This document shows positions 37,482 through 45,723 of a DNA stretch of 64,000 bases, one piece after another. The position numbers were made by a program, and so were the translations under genes. The notes below the pieces were generated by a model. It ran no database searches. It had not been told where the DNA came from and was given only the letters and a program-made list of their open reading frames with translations. Each line of letters starts with the position of its first letter. The first letter of the stretch is position 1. The stretch comes from Actinoplanes oblitus (GTDB lineage Bacteria > Actinomycetota > Actinomycetes > Mycobacteriales > Micromonosporaceae), in contig NZ_CP126980.1 of the NCBI RefSeq assembly GCF_030252345.1, positions 9,371,501 through 9,435,500 on the forward strand. The letters run 5' to 3'.

Positions 37482-39128
37482 TCACGCCATCTCCTGGAAG
37501 TCTTGGGTCATGCCGCCGTCGGCGGCGATCGAGTTCAGCAGGTGCCCGCGCCACTCGTCGGCAGCGGTCGGGTAGTCCTCGCGCCAGTGGCAGCCGCGGG
37601 TCTCCCGGCGGCTGCGCGCCGACGCCACCAGCGCGGCGGAGACGGTGAGCAGGTTCGTCGCCTCCCACGCCGCGGTGTTCGGCGTGGAGCGGGACTCGGC
37701 CAGCCGGGACAGCTCCTTGCCGGCGGTGTCCAGCGAGTCGGCCGAGCGCAGCACCCCGGCGCCGCGGGTCATGGCCCGCTGCACCTCCGGCCGGATCGCC
37801 GGGTCGGCCACCCAGGCCGGTGTCATGTTCATCCGCACCGGCTCGGCCTGGGCCGGCAGGTCACGGCCGATGTCGTCGGCGATCCGCTTGGCGAAGACCA
37901 GGCCCTCCAGCAGCGAGTTGCTGGCCAGCCGGTTGGCGCCGTGCACGCCGGTGCAGGCCACCTCGCCGCAGGCGTACAGGCCCGGGATGGTGGTGCGGCC
38001 GTGCAGGTCGGTACGGACCCCGCCGGAGGCGTAGTGCGCGGCCGGCGCGACCGGGATCAGCTCGGTCGCCGGGTCCACCCCGGCACCGCGGGTGGAGGCC
38101 ATGATGGTCGGGAAGCGGTGCTCCAGGAACTCCTTGCCGAGGTGCCGGGCGTCCAGGTAGACGTGGTCCGCGCCGGTGGCCCGCAGCACCCGGTAGATGC
38201 CCTTGGCGACCACGTCGCGGGGGGCCAGCTCGGCCAGCTCGTGCTGCCCGACCATAAACCGCTCGCCGTTCTCGTCCACCAGGTGGGCGCCCTCGCCGCG
38301 CAGCGCCTCGGAGATCAGCGGCCGCTGCACCGAGTTCAGCCCCGAGGTGACGAAGGAGGTCGGGTGGAACTGGACGAACTCCACGTCGGTCACCTCGGCG
38401 CCGGCCCGCAGCGCGAGCGCTACGCCGTCGCCGGTGGAGACCGACGGGTTCGTGGTGGACGAGAAGATCTGCCCCATCCCGCCGGTGGCCAGGACCACCG
38501 CGCGGGCCAGCACGGCACCCACCCCGTCCTCCGAGCCCTCGCCCAGCACGTGCAGGGTGATCCCGCAGGCCCGGCCGTCGGCGGCGCGCAGCAGGTCCAG
38601 CACCAGGGCGTGCTCGACCAGCCGGATCCACGGGTCGCGGCGGACCGCGGCGTGCAGGGCACGCTGCACCTCGGCGCCGGTGGCGTCGCCGCCGGCGTGC
38701 ACGATCCGATCCGCCCGGTGGCCGCCCTCGCGGGTCAGCATCAGCGAGCCGTCCGGGTTCCGGTCGAACTCGGCACCCCGGCGGATCAGCTCACGGACCC
38801 GGGCCGGACCCTCCTCGACCAGGGCTTTCACCGCTGCGGGGTCGCACAGCCCGACGCCGGCGATCTCGGTGTCGTAGGCGTGCGCCTGTGGCGAGTCGAG
38901 CGGGTCGAGCACCGCGGCGATCCCGCCCTGCGCCCAGCGCGTGGAGCCGTCGTCGATGTTGACCTTGGTGACCACCGTGACGTGCAGGCCCTGCTCGCGC
39001 AGGTGCAGTGCGGCGGTGAGCCCGGCGATGCCGGAACCGACCACCACCACGTCGGTGGTCTCGGTCCAGCCCGGCTCGGCGGCGGCGAGCCGGCGCGGCA
39101 GGGCCGGCAGATCCGCGAGAGGTGACAT
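37482..39128 (-). CDS. nadB: L-aspartate oxidase
   Basis: FAD enzyme that oxidises aspartate to iminoaspartate, the first step of de novo NAD synthesis. The 548-residue protein has the Rossmann FAD motif (DVVVVGSGIAGLTAALHL, about 25-42), SRWAQGGIAAVL, the catalytic-region THREGGHRADRIVHAGGDATG-type stretch (here LTREGGHRADRI), VGQHELAELAPRDVVAKGI, and a C-terminal helical domain with WREDYP. Upstream of nadC in a two-gene unit. Insertion of nadBC between coaX and panD distinguishes this locus from M. tuberculosis. Confidence 0.96.
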   Translation of the reverse strand: MSPLADLPALPRRLAAAEPGWTETTDVVVVGSGIAGLTAALHLREQGLHVTVVTKVNIDDGSTRWAQGGIAAVLDPLDSPQAHAYDTEIAGVGLCDPAAVKALVEEGPARVRELIRRGAEFDRNPDGSLMLTREGGHRADRIVHAGGDATGAEVQRALHAAVRRDPWIRLVEHALVLDLLRAADGRACGITLHVLGEGSEDGVGAVLARAVVLATGGMGQIFSSTTNPSVSTGDGVALALRAGAEVTDVEFVQFHPTSFVTSGLNSVQRPLISEALRGEGAHLVDENGERFMVGQHELAELAPRDVVAKGIYRVLRATGADHVYLDARHLGKEFLEHRFPTIMASTRGAGVDPATELIPVAPAAHYASGGVRTDLHGRTTIPGLYACGEVACTGVHGANRLASNSLLEGLVFAKRIADDIGRDLPAQAEPVRMNMTPAWVADPAIRPEVQRAMTRGAGVLRSADSLDTAGKELSRLAESRSTPNTAAWEATNLLTVSAALVASARSRRETRGCHWREDYPTAADEWRGHLLNSIAADGGMTQDFQEMA

Positions 39129-39189
39129 GTGGTCAGTACACTCCGCCCCCGCGCACCCGTCACGCCGGGGGCACCATCAGTGGTCACCG

Positions 39190-40125
39190 TTACTTGTACT
39201 GGACCGGCAGCGCCTTGGTCCCCTTGCCCTTCAGGGTCGAGGTCAGCTCGGCGCCGTCCAGCCAGAGATAGCAGCGCACGCCGCGGTCGCCCTGCGCCCA
39301 GACGTCGGTGTTGCCCGGCAGCGAGACCACGCCGGTGCGGTACTGCAGGTTCTTGTCGTCCGGCACGCCGGTGTACCCGGACACCACGGTCCGGCAGCCG
39401 TCGTGGAACTCCTCCCAGGCCGTGTCGCCCTTGGGGTACGACGCGTCGGCCGGCGCGTCCCAGACGCCGGCGAACTCGGCGTTGTGCGTGGCGGTGCAGG
39501 CCGCCGGCGGCATGGTGTCGATCGCGCCGCCGTCGTCCAGCTTGATCGCGTAACAGCCGAGCCGCAGGCCGGAGTCGGTCGCCAGGGCCCCGCGCAGGCT
39601 GCCCTGCCGCTCCACCAGCGCCCCGTTGTCCTCGATCGAGTCGAGTTCCACCACGTCGCAGCGGAACCAGCGGGAACCACCGGTCCAGGCCGCCGGGGAC
39701 GGATGGGTGACGCCGATCCAGAGGCGGCCGGTACGCCACGGGGCACCGACGTACGCGGTCGTCTTCTCGTCGCAGGTGTGATACGCCGCGCGTGCCCCGG
39801 CCGAGTTCTCCGACGGCGGCTGCTCGGCGTCCGCTGCCGTCCCGGTGTAGGTGCCCACGAAGACCGTCTCGGTGCGGTGCCGCACCGTACAGTCCACTTC
39901 CTCGTAGGTGGCGCGCGGCCCGGTCGCCGCGAAGTTGGCCAGGTGGCAGGTGTCGGCCATCGGTTCGAAACCGGTCGCCGGGGCCATCGCGCCCCAGTCG
40001 TTGGTGAGGTTGCCGTCGACGTCTCCGGGGTTCCCGCACCCGGCCGCGACGAGCAGCATCACACCCAGCGTGGCTGCCAGGTCGAAGCCGAGGCCCGGGC
40101 CCGGTCGGGCACGCCAGTGTCGCAT
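39190..40125 (-). CDS. Septum formation family lipoprotein
   Basis: A 311-residue protein starting at the ATG at 40125, where GGGAGGG sits six bases upstream. The signal peptide ends in LLVAAGC, so it is probably a lipoprotein. The body holds repeated cysteine-histidine-centred units (ADTCHLANFA, YEEVDCTVRHRTETVFVGTY, PPAACTATHNAEFAGVW) characteristic of the actinobacterial septum-formation domain (PF13845). The family name comes from a presumed role in division; direct evidence is weak. It lies between nadB and panD. Confidence 0.75.
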   Translation of the reverse strand: MRHWRARPGPGLGFDLAATLGVMLLVAAGCGNPGDVDGNLTNDWGAMAPATGFEPMADTCHLANFAATGPRATYEEVDCTVRHRTETVFVGTYTGTAADAEQPPSENSAGARAAYHTCDEKTTAYVGAPWRTGRLWIGVTHPSPAAWTGGSRWFRCDVVELDSIEDNGALVERQGSLRGALATDSGLRLGCYAIKLDDGGAIDTMPPAACTATHNAEFAGVWDAPADASYPKGDTAWEEFHDGCRTVVSGYTGVPDDKNLQYRTGVVSLPGNTDVWAQGDRGVRCYLWLDGAELTSTLKGKGTKALPVQYK

Positions 40126-40219
40126 GAAGGACCCTCCCACACGCCGCCGATGTCCGATTTATCGATCATATGGTGATCGGACCGGTTCATCGGCGGCGTT
40201 CGGGAAAGTCACCCTAAGA

Positions 40220-40648
40220 TCAACGGGCGGACAGGGTGAGATCCCCCCGGACCAGGTCATCGGCCATGCCCGCGACCGCCTCGGCCGGGTCCGCGCCCAG
40301 CTCGATCACCCGGTTGTCGGCGTCCACGTGCACCACCCGCGGCTGGTACTCGCGCGCCTCGGCGTTGTCCATCTGGCCGTAGGAGATCAGGATGACCAGG
40401 TCGCCCGGGTGCACCAGGTGGGCGGCGGCACCGTTGATGCCGATCACGCCGCTGCCCCGCTCGCCCGGGATCACGTAGGTCTCCAGCCGCGCCCCGTTCG
40501 TCACGTCGACGATCGCCACCTGCTCGCCGGGCAACAGGTCGGCGGCCTCCATCAGGTCGAGGTCGACGGTCACCGAGCCGACGTAATGCAGGTCGGCCTG
40601 CGTCACGGTGGCCCGGTGGATCTTCGACTTCAGCATGGTGCGGAGCAT
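40220..40648 (-). CDS. panD: Aspartate 1-decarboxylase proenzyme
   Basis: Makes beta-alanine for pantothenate. The 142-residue proenzyme self-cleaves between G24 and S25 (in [10 protein letters not shown]) to create the pyruvoyl cofactor. Other conserved parts are [16 protein letters not shown], the [21 protein letters not shown] stretch and VILISYGQM. Its ATG shares an A with the panC stop (TGATG), so panC and panD are translationally coupled. Confidence 0.97.
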   Translation of the reverse strand: MLRTMLKSKIHRATVTQADLHYVGSVTVDLDLMEAADLLPGEQVAIVDVTNGARLETYVIPGERGSGVIGINGAAAHLVHPGDLVILISYGQMDNAEAREYQPRVVHVDADNRVIELGADPAEAVAGMADDLVRGDLTLSAR

Positions 40649-41487
40649 CAGGCTTCCTTCCGGAGAACGATCGGGACGTTGTCGATCAGACGGGTGGCGC
40701 CGACCTTGGCGGCCACCAGCAGGCGAGCCGGGCCGTCATCCGGGACGACGCCCAAATCCGGACCGGTCAGTTCGAGGTAGTCGACGCGTACGCCAGGCTC
40801 GTCCGCCAGAATCTTCCCGGCGGCGGCCAGGATCGCGGTGGGATCGGCGTGCGTCGCGCCCTCGCGCAACGCGCGAGACAGGGCCAGAGCGGACTTCCGC
40901 TGTTCCGGCGAGAGGTACCGGTTGCGGCTGCTGAGCGCCAGACCGTCGATTTCCCGTACGGTCGGCACGCCCACGATCTCGACGCCCAGCTCCAGGTCCA
41001 CCACCATCCGGCGGATCAGGGCGAGCTGCTGGAAGTCCTTCTCCCCGAAGTAGGCGACGTCCGCGCGGGTGAGGCGGAGCAGCTTCGCCACCACGGTGAG
41101 CATCCCGGAGAAGTGGCCGGGCCGGCTCGCGCCCTCCAGGATCCCGCCGAGCGCACCCGGGTTCATCGTGATCGACGGCGCGCCGCCCGGGTACACGTCG
41201 TCGCGGCCCGGCGCGAAGACCACTGCGGCACCCTCGGCGCGGCACGCCTCGAGGTCGGCGTCCAGGGTCCGCGGGTACTTGTCGAAGTCCTCGGCCGGCC
41301 CGAACTGCAGCGGGTTCACGAAGATCGTCACGACCACGAACGGCGAGCGCTCGCGGGCCACCCGGATCAGCCGCCGGTGCCCCTCGTGCAGCGCGCCCAT
41401 GGTCATCACGACAGCGATCTCCGCCGGCCCGGCTCGCTCCGCCAGGGCGGCGGCCAGCTCGTCGCGGGTGTGTACCACCTGGGTCAC
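40648..41487 (-). CDS. panC: Pantothenate synthetase
   Basis: Joins pantoate and beta-alanine using ATP. The 279-residue protein has the nucleotidyltransferase HxGH motif at [13 protein letters not shown], the pantoate-binding [36 protein letters not shown], and the KMSKS-like [13 protein letters not shown]. It overlaps the stop of the DUF2520 gene upstream (ATGA) and the panD start downstream, making a tight DUF2520-panC-panD operon. Confidence 0.97.
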   Translation of the reverse strand: MTQVVHTRDELAAALAERAGPAEIAVVMTMGALHEGHRRLIRVARERSPFVVVTIFVNPLQFGPAEDFDKYPRTLDADLEACRAEGAAVVFAPGRDDVYPGGAPSITMNPGALGGILEGASRPGHFSGMLTVVAKLLRLTRADVAYFGEKDFQQLALIRRMVVDLELGVEIVGVPTVREIDGLALSSRNRYLSPEQRKSALALSRALREGATHADPTAILAAAGKILADEPGVRVDYLELTGPDLGVVPDDGPARLLVAAKVGATRLIDNVPIVLRKEA

Positions 41488-42392
41488 GCTGGGCTCCCAA
41501 CCGTGCTCTCGGCGCCGTTGCCGGCACCAGTGACATGTGTGCCGGCCTCACCGCGGGCGTCGAACAGGACCGCGAGCAGGGCCGCGGCGTCCTGCGGGCG
41601 CAGGCGCCCGGCCGCGAGCGCGCGGTCCGCCGTCCGCCGGGCCAGGGCGAGGTACGCCGGGACGGCCCGCGCCGGCATCCGCTCCAGGTGCTTGGCCACC
41701 GTGCCGGCGTCGCCCCGGGAGACCGGCCCGGTCAGCGCGGCGTCGCCCATCCGCAGCGCGTTGTCCAGCGCCGCGGTCAGCAGCGGAGCGAGCACCCGGG
41801 AAGGCTCCTCGACTCCGGCCGCACGCAGCGTGTCGGCCGCCTCGTTGACCAGGGTGACCAGGTGGTTGGCGCCGTGCGCGAGAGCCGCGTGATAGACCGG
41901 CCGGGCCTCCTCGGCGATCCACTCCGGCGCGCCGCCCAGGTCGGCGATCAGCCGGGTGGCGAACGCGCGGTCCCGGGTGGTCACCCCCCAGGCGATGCCG
42001 GGCAGCCGGTCCAGGTCGGTGTCCGCGCCGGTGAAGGTCATCGCGGGATGCAGGGCCATGCCGTTCACATCGCCCAGCACGTCCAATCCGTGAGCCCCGG
42101 AGGTGTGCGCCACGATCTGCCCCGGCCGCAGCGCCCCGGTGCGGTTCAGCCCGGCGACCACGCCGGCCAGCGCGTCATCCGGCACGGCGAGCAGCAGAAG
42201 ATCGGTGGCGGCCCGGGCGACCTCGTCAGCCGGCAGGACGGCGGCCTCCGGCAGCAGGCGCGCGGCCCGCTCCCGCGACGCCGTGGAGACGGCGGCGACG
42301 GCGACCACCCGGTGCCCGGCCCGGCGCAACGCCGCACCCAGCACGGCGCCCACCCGCCCGGCGCCGACAACGCCGACGGTCAATACGTTCAT
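41484..42392 (-). CDS. Rossmann-like and DUF2520 domain oxidoreductase (Rv3603c-like)
   Basis: A 302-residue NAD(P)-binding protein: [21 protein letters not shown] at the N terminus, substrate-side [11 protein letters not shown], and a helical DUF2520 domain ([39 protein letters not shown]). The fold is that of 6-phosphogluconate dehydrogenase-like and ketopantoate reductase-like enzymes. First gene of the panC-panD operon, it could supply pantoate as an alternative ketopantoate reductase; that is inference from context. The M. tuberculosis counterpart is Rv3603c. Confidence 0.85.
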   Translation of the reverse strand: MNVLTVGVVGAGRVGAVLGAALRRAGHRVVAVAAVSTASRERAARLLPEAAVLPADEVARAATDLLLLAVPDDALAGVVAGLNRTGALRPGQIVAHTSGAHGLDVLGDVNGMALHPAMTFTGADTDLDRLPGIAWGVTTRDRAFATRLIADLGGAPEWIAEEARPVYHAALAHGANHLVTLVNEAADTLRAAGVEEPSRVLAPLLTAALDNALRMGDAALTGPVSRGDAGTVAKHLERMPARAVPAYLALARRTADRALAAGRLRPQDAAALLAVLFDARGEAGTHVTGAGNGAESTVGSPA

Positions 42393-42575
42393 CAGATCCA
42401 GTCCTCATGTCGGGGTACCGGTCGAGCGCCAGTATGCGCCGTCTTAACACGCCCGTAGCAACCGCCTGTGAACAACCGCACCGGCGACTCCTCCCCGTTC
42501 GGCGGAGGGGTCGGGGCGCTGAGGGCGTGGGGTGGGCTGCGTCCCAGATCACGTCCGGGGTCGCGGGGGTGCTGG

Positions 42576-42601
42576 TTATCCACAGGTGGGGCTTGTCCAC
42601 A
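42576..42601. promoter_or_regulatory. Two DnaA boxes upstream of the 31-bp repeat array
   Basis: TTATCCACA (42576-42584, exact match) and TTGTCCACA (42593-42601) lie in the same orientation 8 bp apart, in the otherwise empty 42393-42689 interval. The repeat array begins about 90 bp further on. No gene is supportable in this interval. Confidence 0.55.
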
Positions 42602-42689
42602 GGGCTTCGCCTTCGATCACGCGAATCCCGCCAGACTGTCTTGCGGGGGCTCCCCCTGGGATAGGGCGGGCTCTGACGTGGGCCGGGGA

Positions 42690-43303
42690 CGATCGGCCGC
42701 GACTCGCGGCTCGCGGAGGGCGATCGGCCGCCACCCACGGCCCGCACAGGACGACCAGCCACCACCCACGGCCCGCACAGAACAACCGGCCACCACCCAC
42801 GGCCCGCACAGAACAACCGGCCACCACCCACGGCCCGCACAAGACGACCAGCCACCACCCACGGCCCGCACAGAACAACCGGCCACCACCCACGGCCCGC
42901 ACAAGACGACCAGCCACCACCCACGGCCCGCACAAGACGACCAGCCACCACCCACGGCCCGCACAGAACAACCGGCCACCACCCACGGCCCGCACAGAAC
43001 AACCGGCCACCACCCACGGCCCGCACAGAACAACCGGCCACCACCCACGGCCCGCACAGAACAACCGGCCACCACCCACGGCCCGCACAGAACAACCGGC
43101 CACCACCCACGGCCCGCACAGAACAACCGGCCACCACCCACGGCCCGCACAGAACAACCGGCCACCACCCACGGCCCGCACAGAACAACCGGCCACCACC
43201 CACGGCCCGCACAGAACAACCGGCCACCACCCACGGCCCGCACAGAACAACCGGCCACCACCCACGGCCCGCACAAGACGACCAGCCACCACCCACGGCC
43301 CGC
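42690..43303. repeat. 31-bp tandem repeat array, about 20 copies
   Basis: Eighteen full 31-bp units run from 42737 to 43294, each beginning ACGGCCCGCAC and ending GGCCACCACCC, followed by a partial unit to 43303. Two diverged copies (42690-42720 and 42721-42736) precede them in phase. Most units are type A (AGAACAACCGG in the middle); units at 42737, 42830, 42892, 42923 and 43264 are type B (A-G/A-GACGACCAG). There are no spacers. Since 31 is not a multiple of three, all frames stay open on both strands, producing spurious ORFs. The array ends 45 bp before the methyltransferase start. Confidence 0.95.
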
Positions 43304-43348
43304 GGATGGGCGTGGGTCTGCTCGGCGGGGCGGGCTTAGGCTGGCGGC

Positions 43349-44323
43349 GTGGTGGGGATCGGGTGGCGGCTGGCCATGCAGGCCGCGCTCTACGGGGCGG
43401 ACGGGTTCTTCGTACGGCAGCGGTCCGGGCCCGCCGATCACTTTCGGACGAGCGTGCACGCGTCGCCGCTGTTTGCCCGGGCGTTGGTGGGGCTTGTGGA
43501 GCGGGTGGACGCGGCGCTGGGGCGGCCGGCCGCGTTCGATCTGGTGGACGTCGGGGCCGGGCGCGGGGAGTTGCTCAGCGCGGTGTGCGCGATGCTGCCC
43601 GGCGAGCTGGCGGGGCGGGTCCGGCCGGTGGCGGTGGAGATGGCTCCCCGGCCCGCTGGGCTGAGTCCGGCGATCCGGTGGCGGCGGGCGGTGCCGGAGG
43701 TGGTGACCGGGCTGCTGGTCGCGACCGAGTGGCTGGACAACGTGCCGCTCGACGTGGTCGAGACCGACGAGGCCGGGCGGCTGCGGAAGGTGCTGGTCGA
43801 TCGGCACACCGGTGCCGAGACGCTGGGTGGCGCCGCCGATCCGGCCGAGGTGTTCTGGTCGGCTCGGTGGTGGCCGGGGCCGGGGCGGGTGGAGATCGGG
43901 GCGCCGCGGGACGCCGCCTGGGCGGAGGCGGTGAGCCGGGTGCGGCGGGGTGCGGCGTTGTGTGTCGATTACGGGCATCGGCGTGCGGAGCGGCCACCGT
44001 TCGGGAGTCTGACCGGGTTCCGGGAAGGGCGGCAGGTCGCGCCGGTTCCGGACGGGAGCTGCGACGTGACGGCGCACGTCGCCATCGACGCGGTCGCCAG
44101 TGCCAGCGGCCTGGCGTACGAAATGGTCCGCCAGCGTGCCGCCCTGCAAGCGCTCGGAGTCAGCGGCGCGCGACCACCGCTCGCCCTGGCCGGCAGCGAT
44201 CCGGCGGCCTACCTGCGGGCCCTGTCCGCGGCCGGTGCCGCCGCCGAGCTCACCTCGTCGACCGGCCTGGGCGATCACTGGTGGCTCTGGCATCCGATCG
44301 GCATCGACCTGCCACTGATCTGA
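43349..44323 (+). CDS. SAM-dependent methyltransferase, NDUFAF7 (MidA) family
   Basis: A 324-residue protein: LAMQAALYGADGFFVRQ at the start, the SAM motif FDLVDVGAGRGELL (about 63-76), VATEWLDNVPLDVVE, and CVDYGHRRAE, the pattern of PF02636. The eukaryotic member NDUFAF7 dimethylates an arginine of complex I subunit NDUFS2 (NuoD). A NuoD-like gene lies next on the same strand, whose target arginine is conserved, so I infer that this enzyme modifies that protein. Start GTG at 43349, with another GTG right after. The tandem array lies immediately upstream. Confidence 0.85.
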   Translation: MVGIGWRLAMQAALYGADGFFVRQRSGPADHFRTSVHASPLFARALVGLVERVDAALGRPAAFDLVDVGAGRGELLSAVCAMLPGELAGRVRPVAVEMAPRPAGLSPAIRWRRAVPEVVTGLLVATEWLDNVPLDVVETDEAGRLRKVLVDRHTGAETLGGAADPAEVFWSARWWPGPGRVEIGAPRDAAWAEAVSRVRRGAALCVDYGHRRAERPPFGSLTGFREGRQVAPVPDGSCDVTAHVAIDAVASASGLAYEMVRQRAALQALGVSGARPPLALAGSDPAAYLRALSAAGAAAELTSSTGLGDHWWLWHPIGIDLPLI

Positions 44324-44362
44324 GCGGTCCGCCCGCGGAACGGACTCACCAGCGGCGCGGGC

Positions 44363-44439
44363 GGAACACGCGCTGCGGTCCGCGGTTGCCAGCGCCCCGC
44401 GCCGCACCCACAGATCACCGGAACGCGCGTTGCGGTCCG
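44363..44439. repeat. Direct repeat of 20 bp upstream of the nuoD-like gene
   Basis: GGAACRCGCGYTGCGGTCCG occurs at 44363-44382 and again at 44420-44439, 57 bp apart start to start, differing at two positions. It lies in the 241-bp gap between the methyltransferase and the nuoD-like gene and could be a protein-binding site; nothing else is recognisable in the gap. Confidence 0.45.
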
Positions 44440-44564
44440 GGGCGGCCAGGACTGGTGCGCGCCCGGCCACGGCGGTCGGGTGGTACCCGTACCGAAAGGA
44501 TCTGGGGTGTGGACGGGCCTGACGGGGCCGGAGCCGGGAGCTGACGGCGTGCGACGATGCGGGG

Positions 44565-45710
44565 GTGACGGACGCGCTGCGCGAGATGACCGTGGGGACC
44601 GGGGCCGGGCTCGAGACGGCGGACATGGTGCTGAACATCGGGCCGCAGCATCCGTCGACGCACGGGGTGTTGCGGCTCAAGCTGACCCTGGACGGGGAGC
44701 GGGTGGTCGCCTGCGAGCCGGTCGTCGGGTACATGCACCGGGGCGCCGAGAAGCTGTTCGAGGTGCGCGACTACCGGCAGATCATCATGCTGGCGAACCG
44801 GCACGACTGGCTGTCCGCGTTCTCCAACGAGCTGGGCGTGGTGCTCGCTGTCGAGCGGCTGATGGGTATCGAGGTGCCGGAGCGGGCGGTCTGGCTGCGG
44901 ATGGCCCTCGCCGAGCTGAACCGGGTGCTGAACCACCTGATGTTCCTCGGTTCCTACCCGCTGGAGATCGGCGCGATCACGCCGATGTTCTACGCGTTCC
45001 GGGAGCGGGAGACGCTGCAGGCGGTGATGGAGGAGGTCTCCGGCGGGCGGATCCACTACATGTTCAACCGGGTCGGCGGGCTGAAGGAAGAGGTCCCGGC
45101 CGGTTGGACGAAGCGGGCCCGGCAGGCGGTCGGCGCGGTCCGGCGGCGGATGCCCGACCTGGCCAACGTGATCCACAAGAACGACATCTTCCTGGCGCGC
45201 ACGGTCGGGGTCGGCGTGCTGCCGGCGGCTGACGCCGCCGCGTTCGGGGCCTCCGGTCCGGTGGCGCGGGCCAGCGGTCTGGACTTCGACGTACGCCGTG
45301 ACGAGCCCTACCTGTTCTACGACCAGCTCGACGTGCCGGTGGTGACCCGGACCGCCGGAGACTGTCACGCGCGGTTCGAGGTGCTGCTGGAGCAGGTGTA
45401 CGTGTCGCTCGACCTGGTCGAGCAGTGCCTGGACCGGGTGGAGCGGATCGGCGGGCCGGTCAACGTGCGGCTGCCCAAGGTGGTGAAGGCACCGGAGGGG
45501 CACACCTACGCGTGGACCGAGAACCCGCTCGGGGTGAACGGGTACTACCTGGTGTCCCGCGGGGAGAAGACGCCGTGGCGGTTGAAGCTGCGGACGGCGT
45601 CGTACGCGAACGTGCAGGCGCTGGCGACGCTGATCCCCGGGTGCCTGGTACCGGACCTGATCGCGATCCTGGGGTCGATGTTCTTCGTGGTCGGCGACAT
45701 CGACAAGTGA
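44565..45710 (+). CDS. NADH-quinone oxidoreductase subunit D-like protein (orphan NuoD)
   Basis: A 381-residue homologue of the 49-kDa complex I subunit, which lines the quinone site. It has [16 protein letters not shown] (quinone-binding histidines), [14 protein letters not shown] (R59, equivalent to the arginine dimethylated in NDUFS2), [19 protein letters not shown] helices (here [14 protein letters not shown]), and the ending [17 protein letters not shown]. No other nuo genes flank it, so it is a second, stand-alone copy rather than part of the main complex I operon. Start GTG at 44565. Probably paired with the methyltransferase upstream. Confidence 0.9.
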   Translation: MTDALREMTVGTGAGLETADMVLNIGPQHPSTHGVLRLKLTLDGERVVACEPVVGYMHRGAEKLFEVRDYRQIIMLANRHDWLSAFSNELGVVLAVERLMGIEVPERAVWLRMALAELNRVLNHLMFLGSYPLEIGAITPMFYAFRERETLQAVMEEVSGGRIHYMFNRVGGLKEEVPAGWTKRARQAVGAVRRRMPDLANVIHKNDIFLARTVGVGVLPAADAAAFGASGPVARASGLDFDVRRDEPYLFYDQLDVPVVTRTAGDCHARFEVLLEQVYVSLDLVEQCLDRVERIGGPVNVRLPKVVKAPEGHTYAWTENPLGVNGYYLVSRGEKTPWRLKLRTASYANVQALATLIPGCLVPDLIAILGSMFFVVGDIDK

Positions 45711-45723
45711 CCCGTGCCGGGGG

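Noticed and set aside
42690..43303. Possible CRISPR array
   Set aside because: The units are directly adjacent with no unique spacers, and no cas genes are in the window.
42226..44734. Several very long reading frames across the repeat array on both strands (encoding GWWPVVLCGP-like or THGPHRTTG-like repeats)
   Set aside because: A 31-bp unit without stops keeps every frame open. None has a ribosome site, and each fuses with shadows of real genes on either side.
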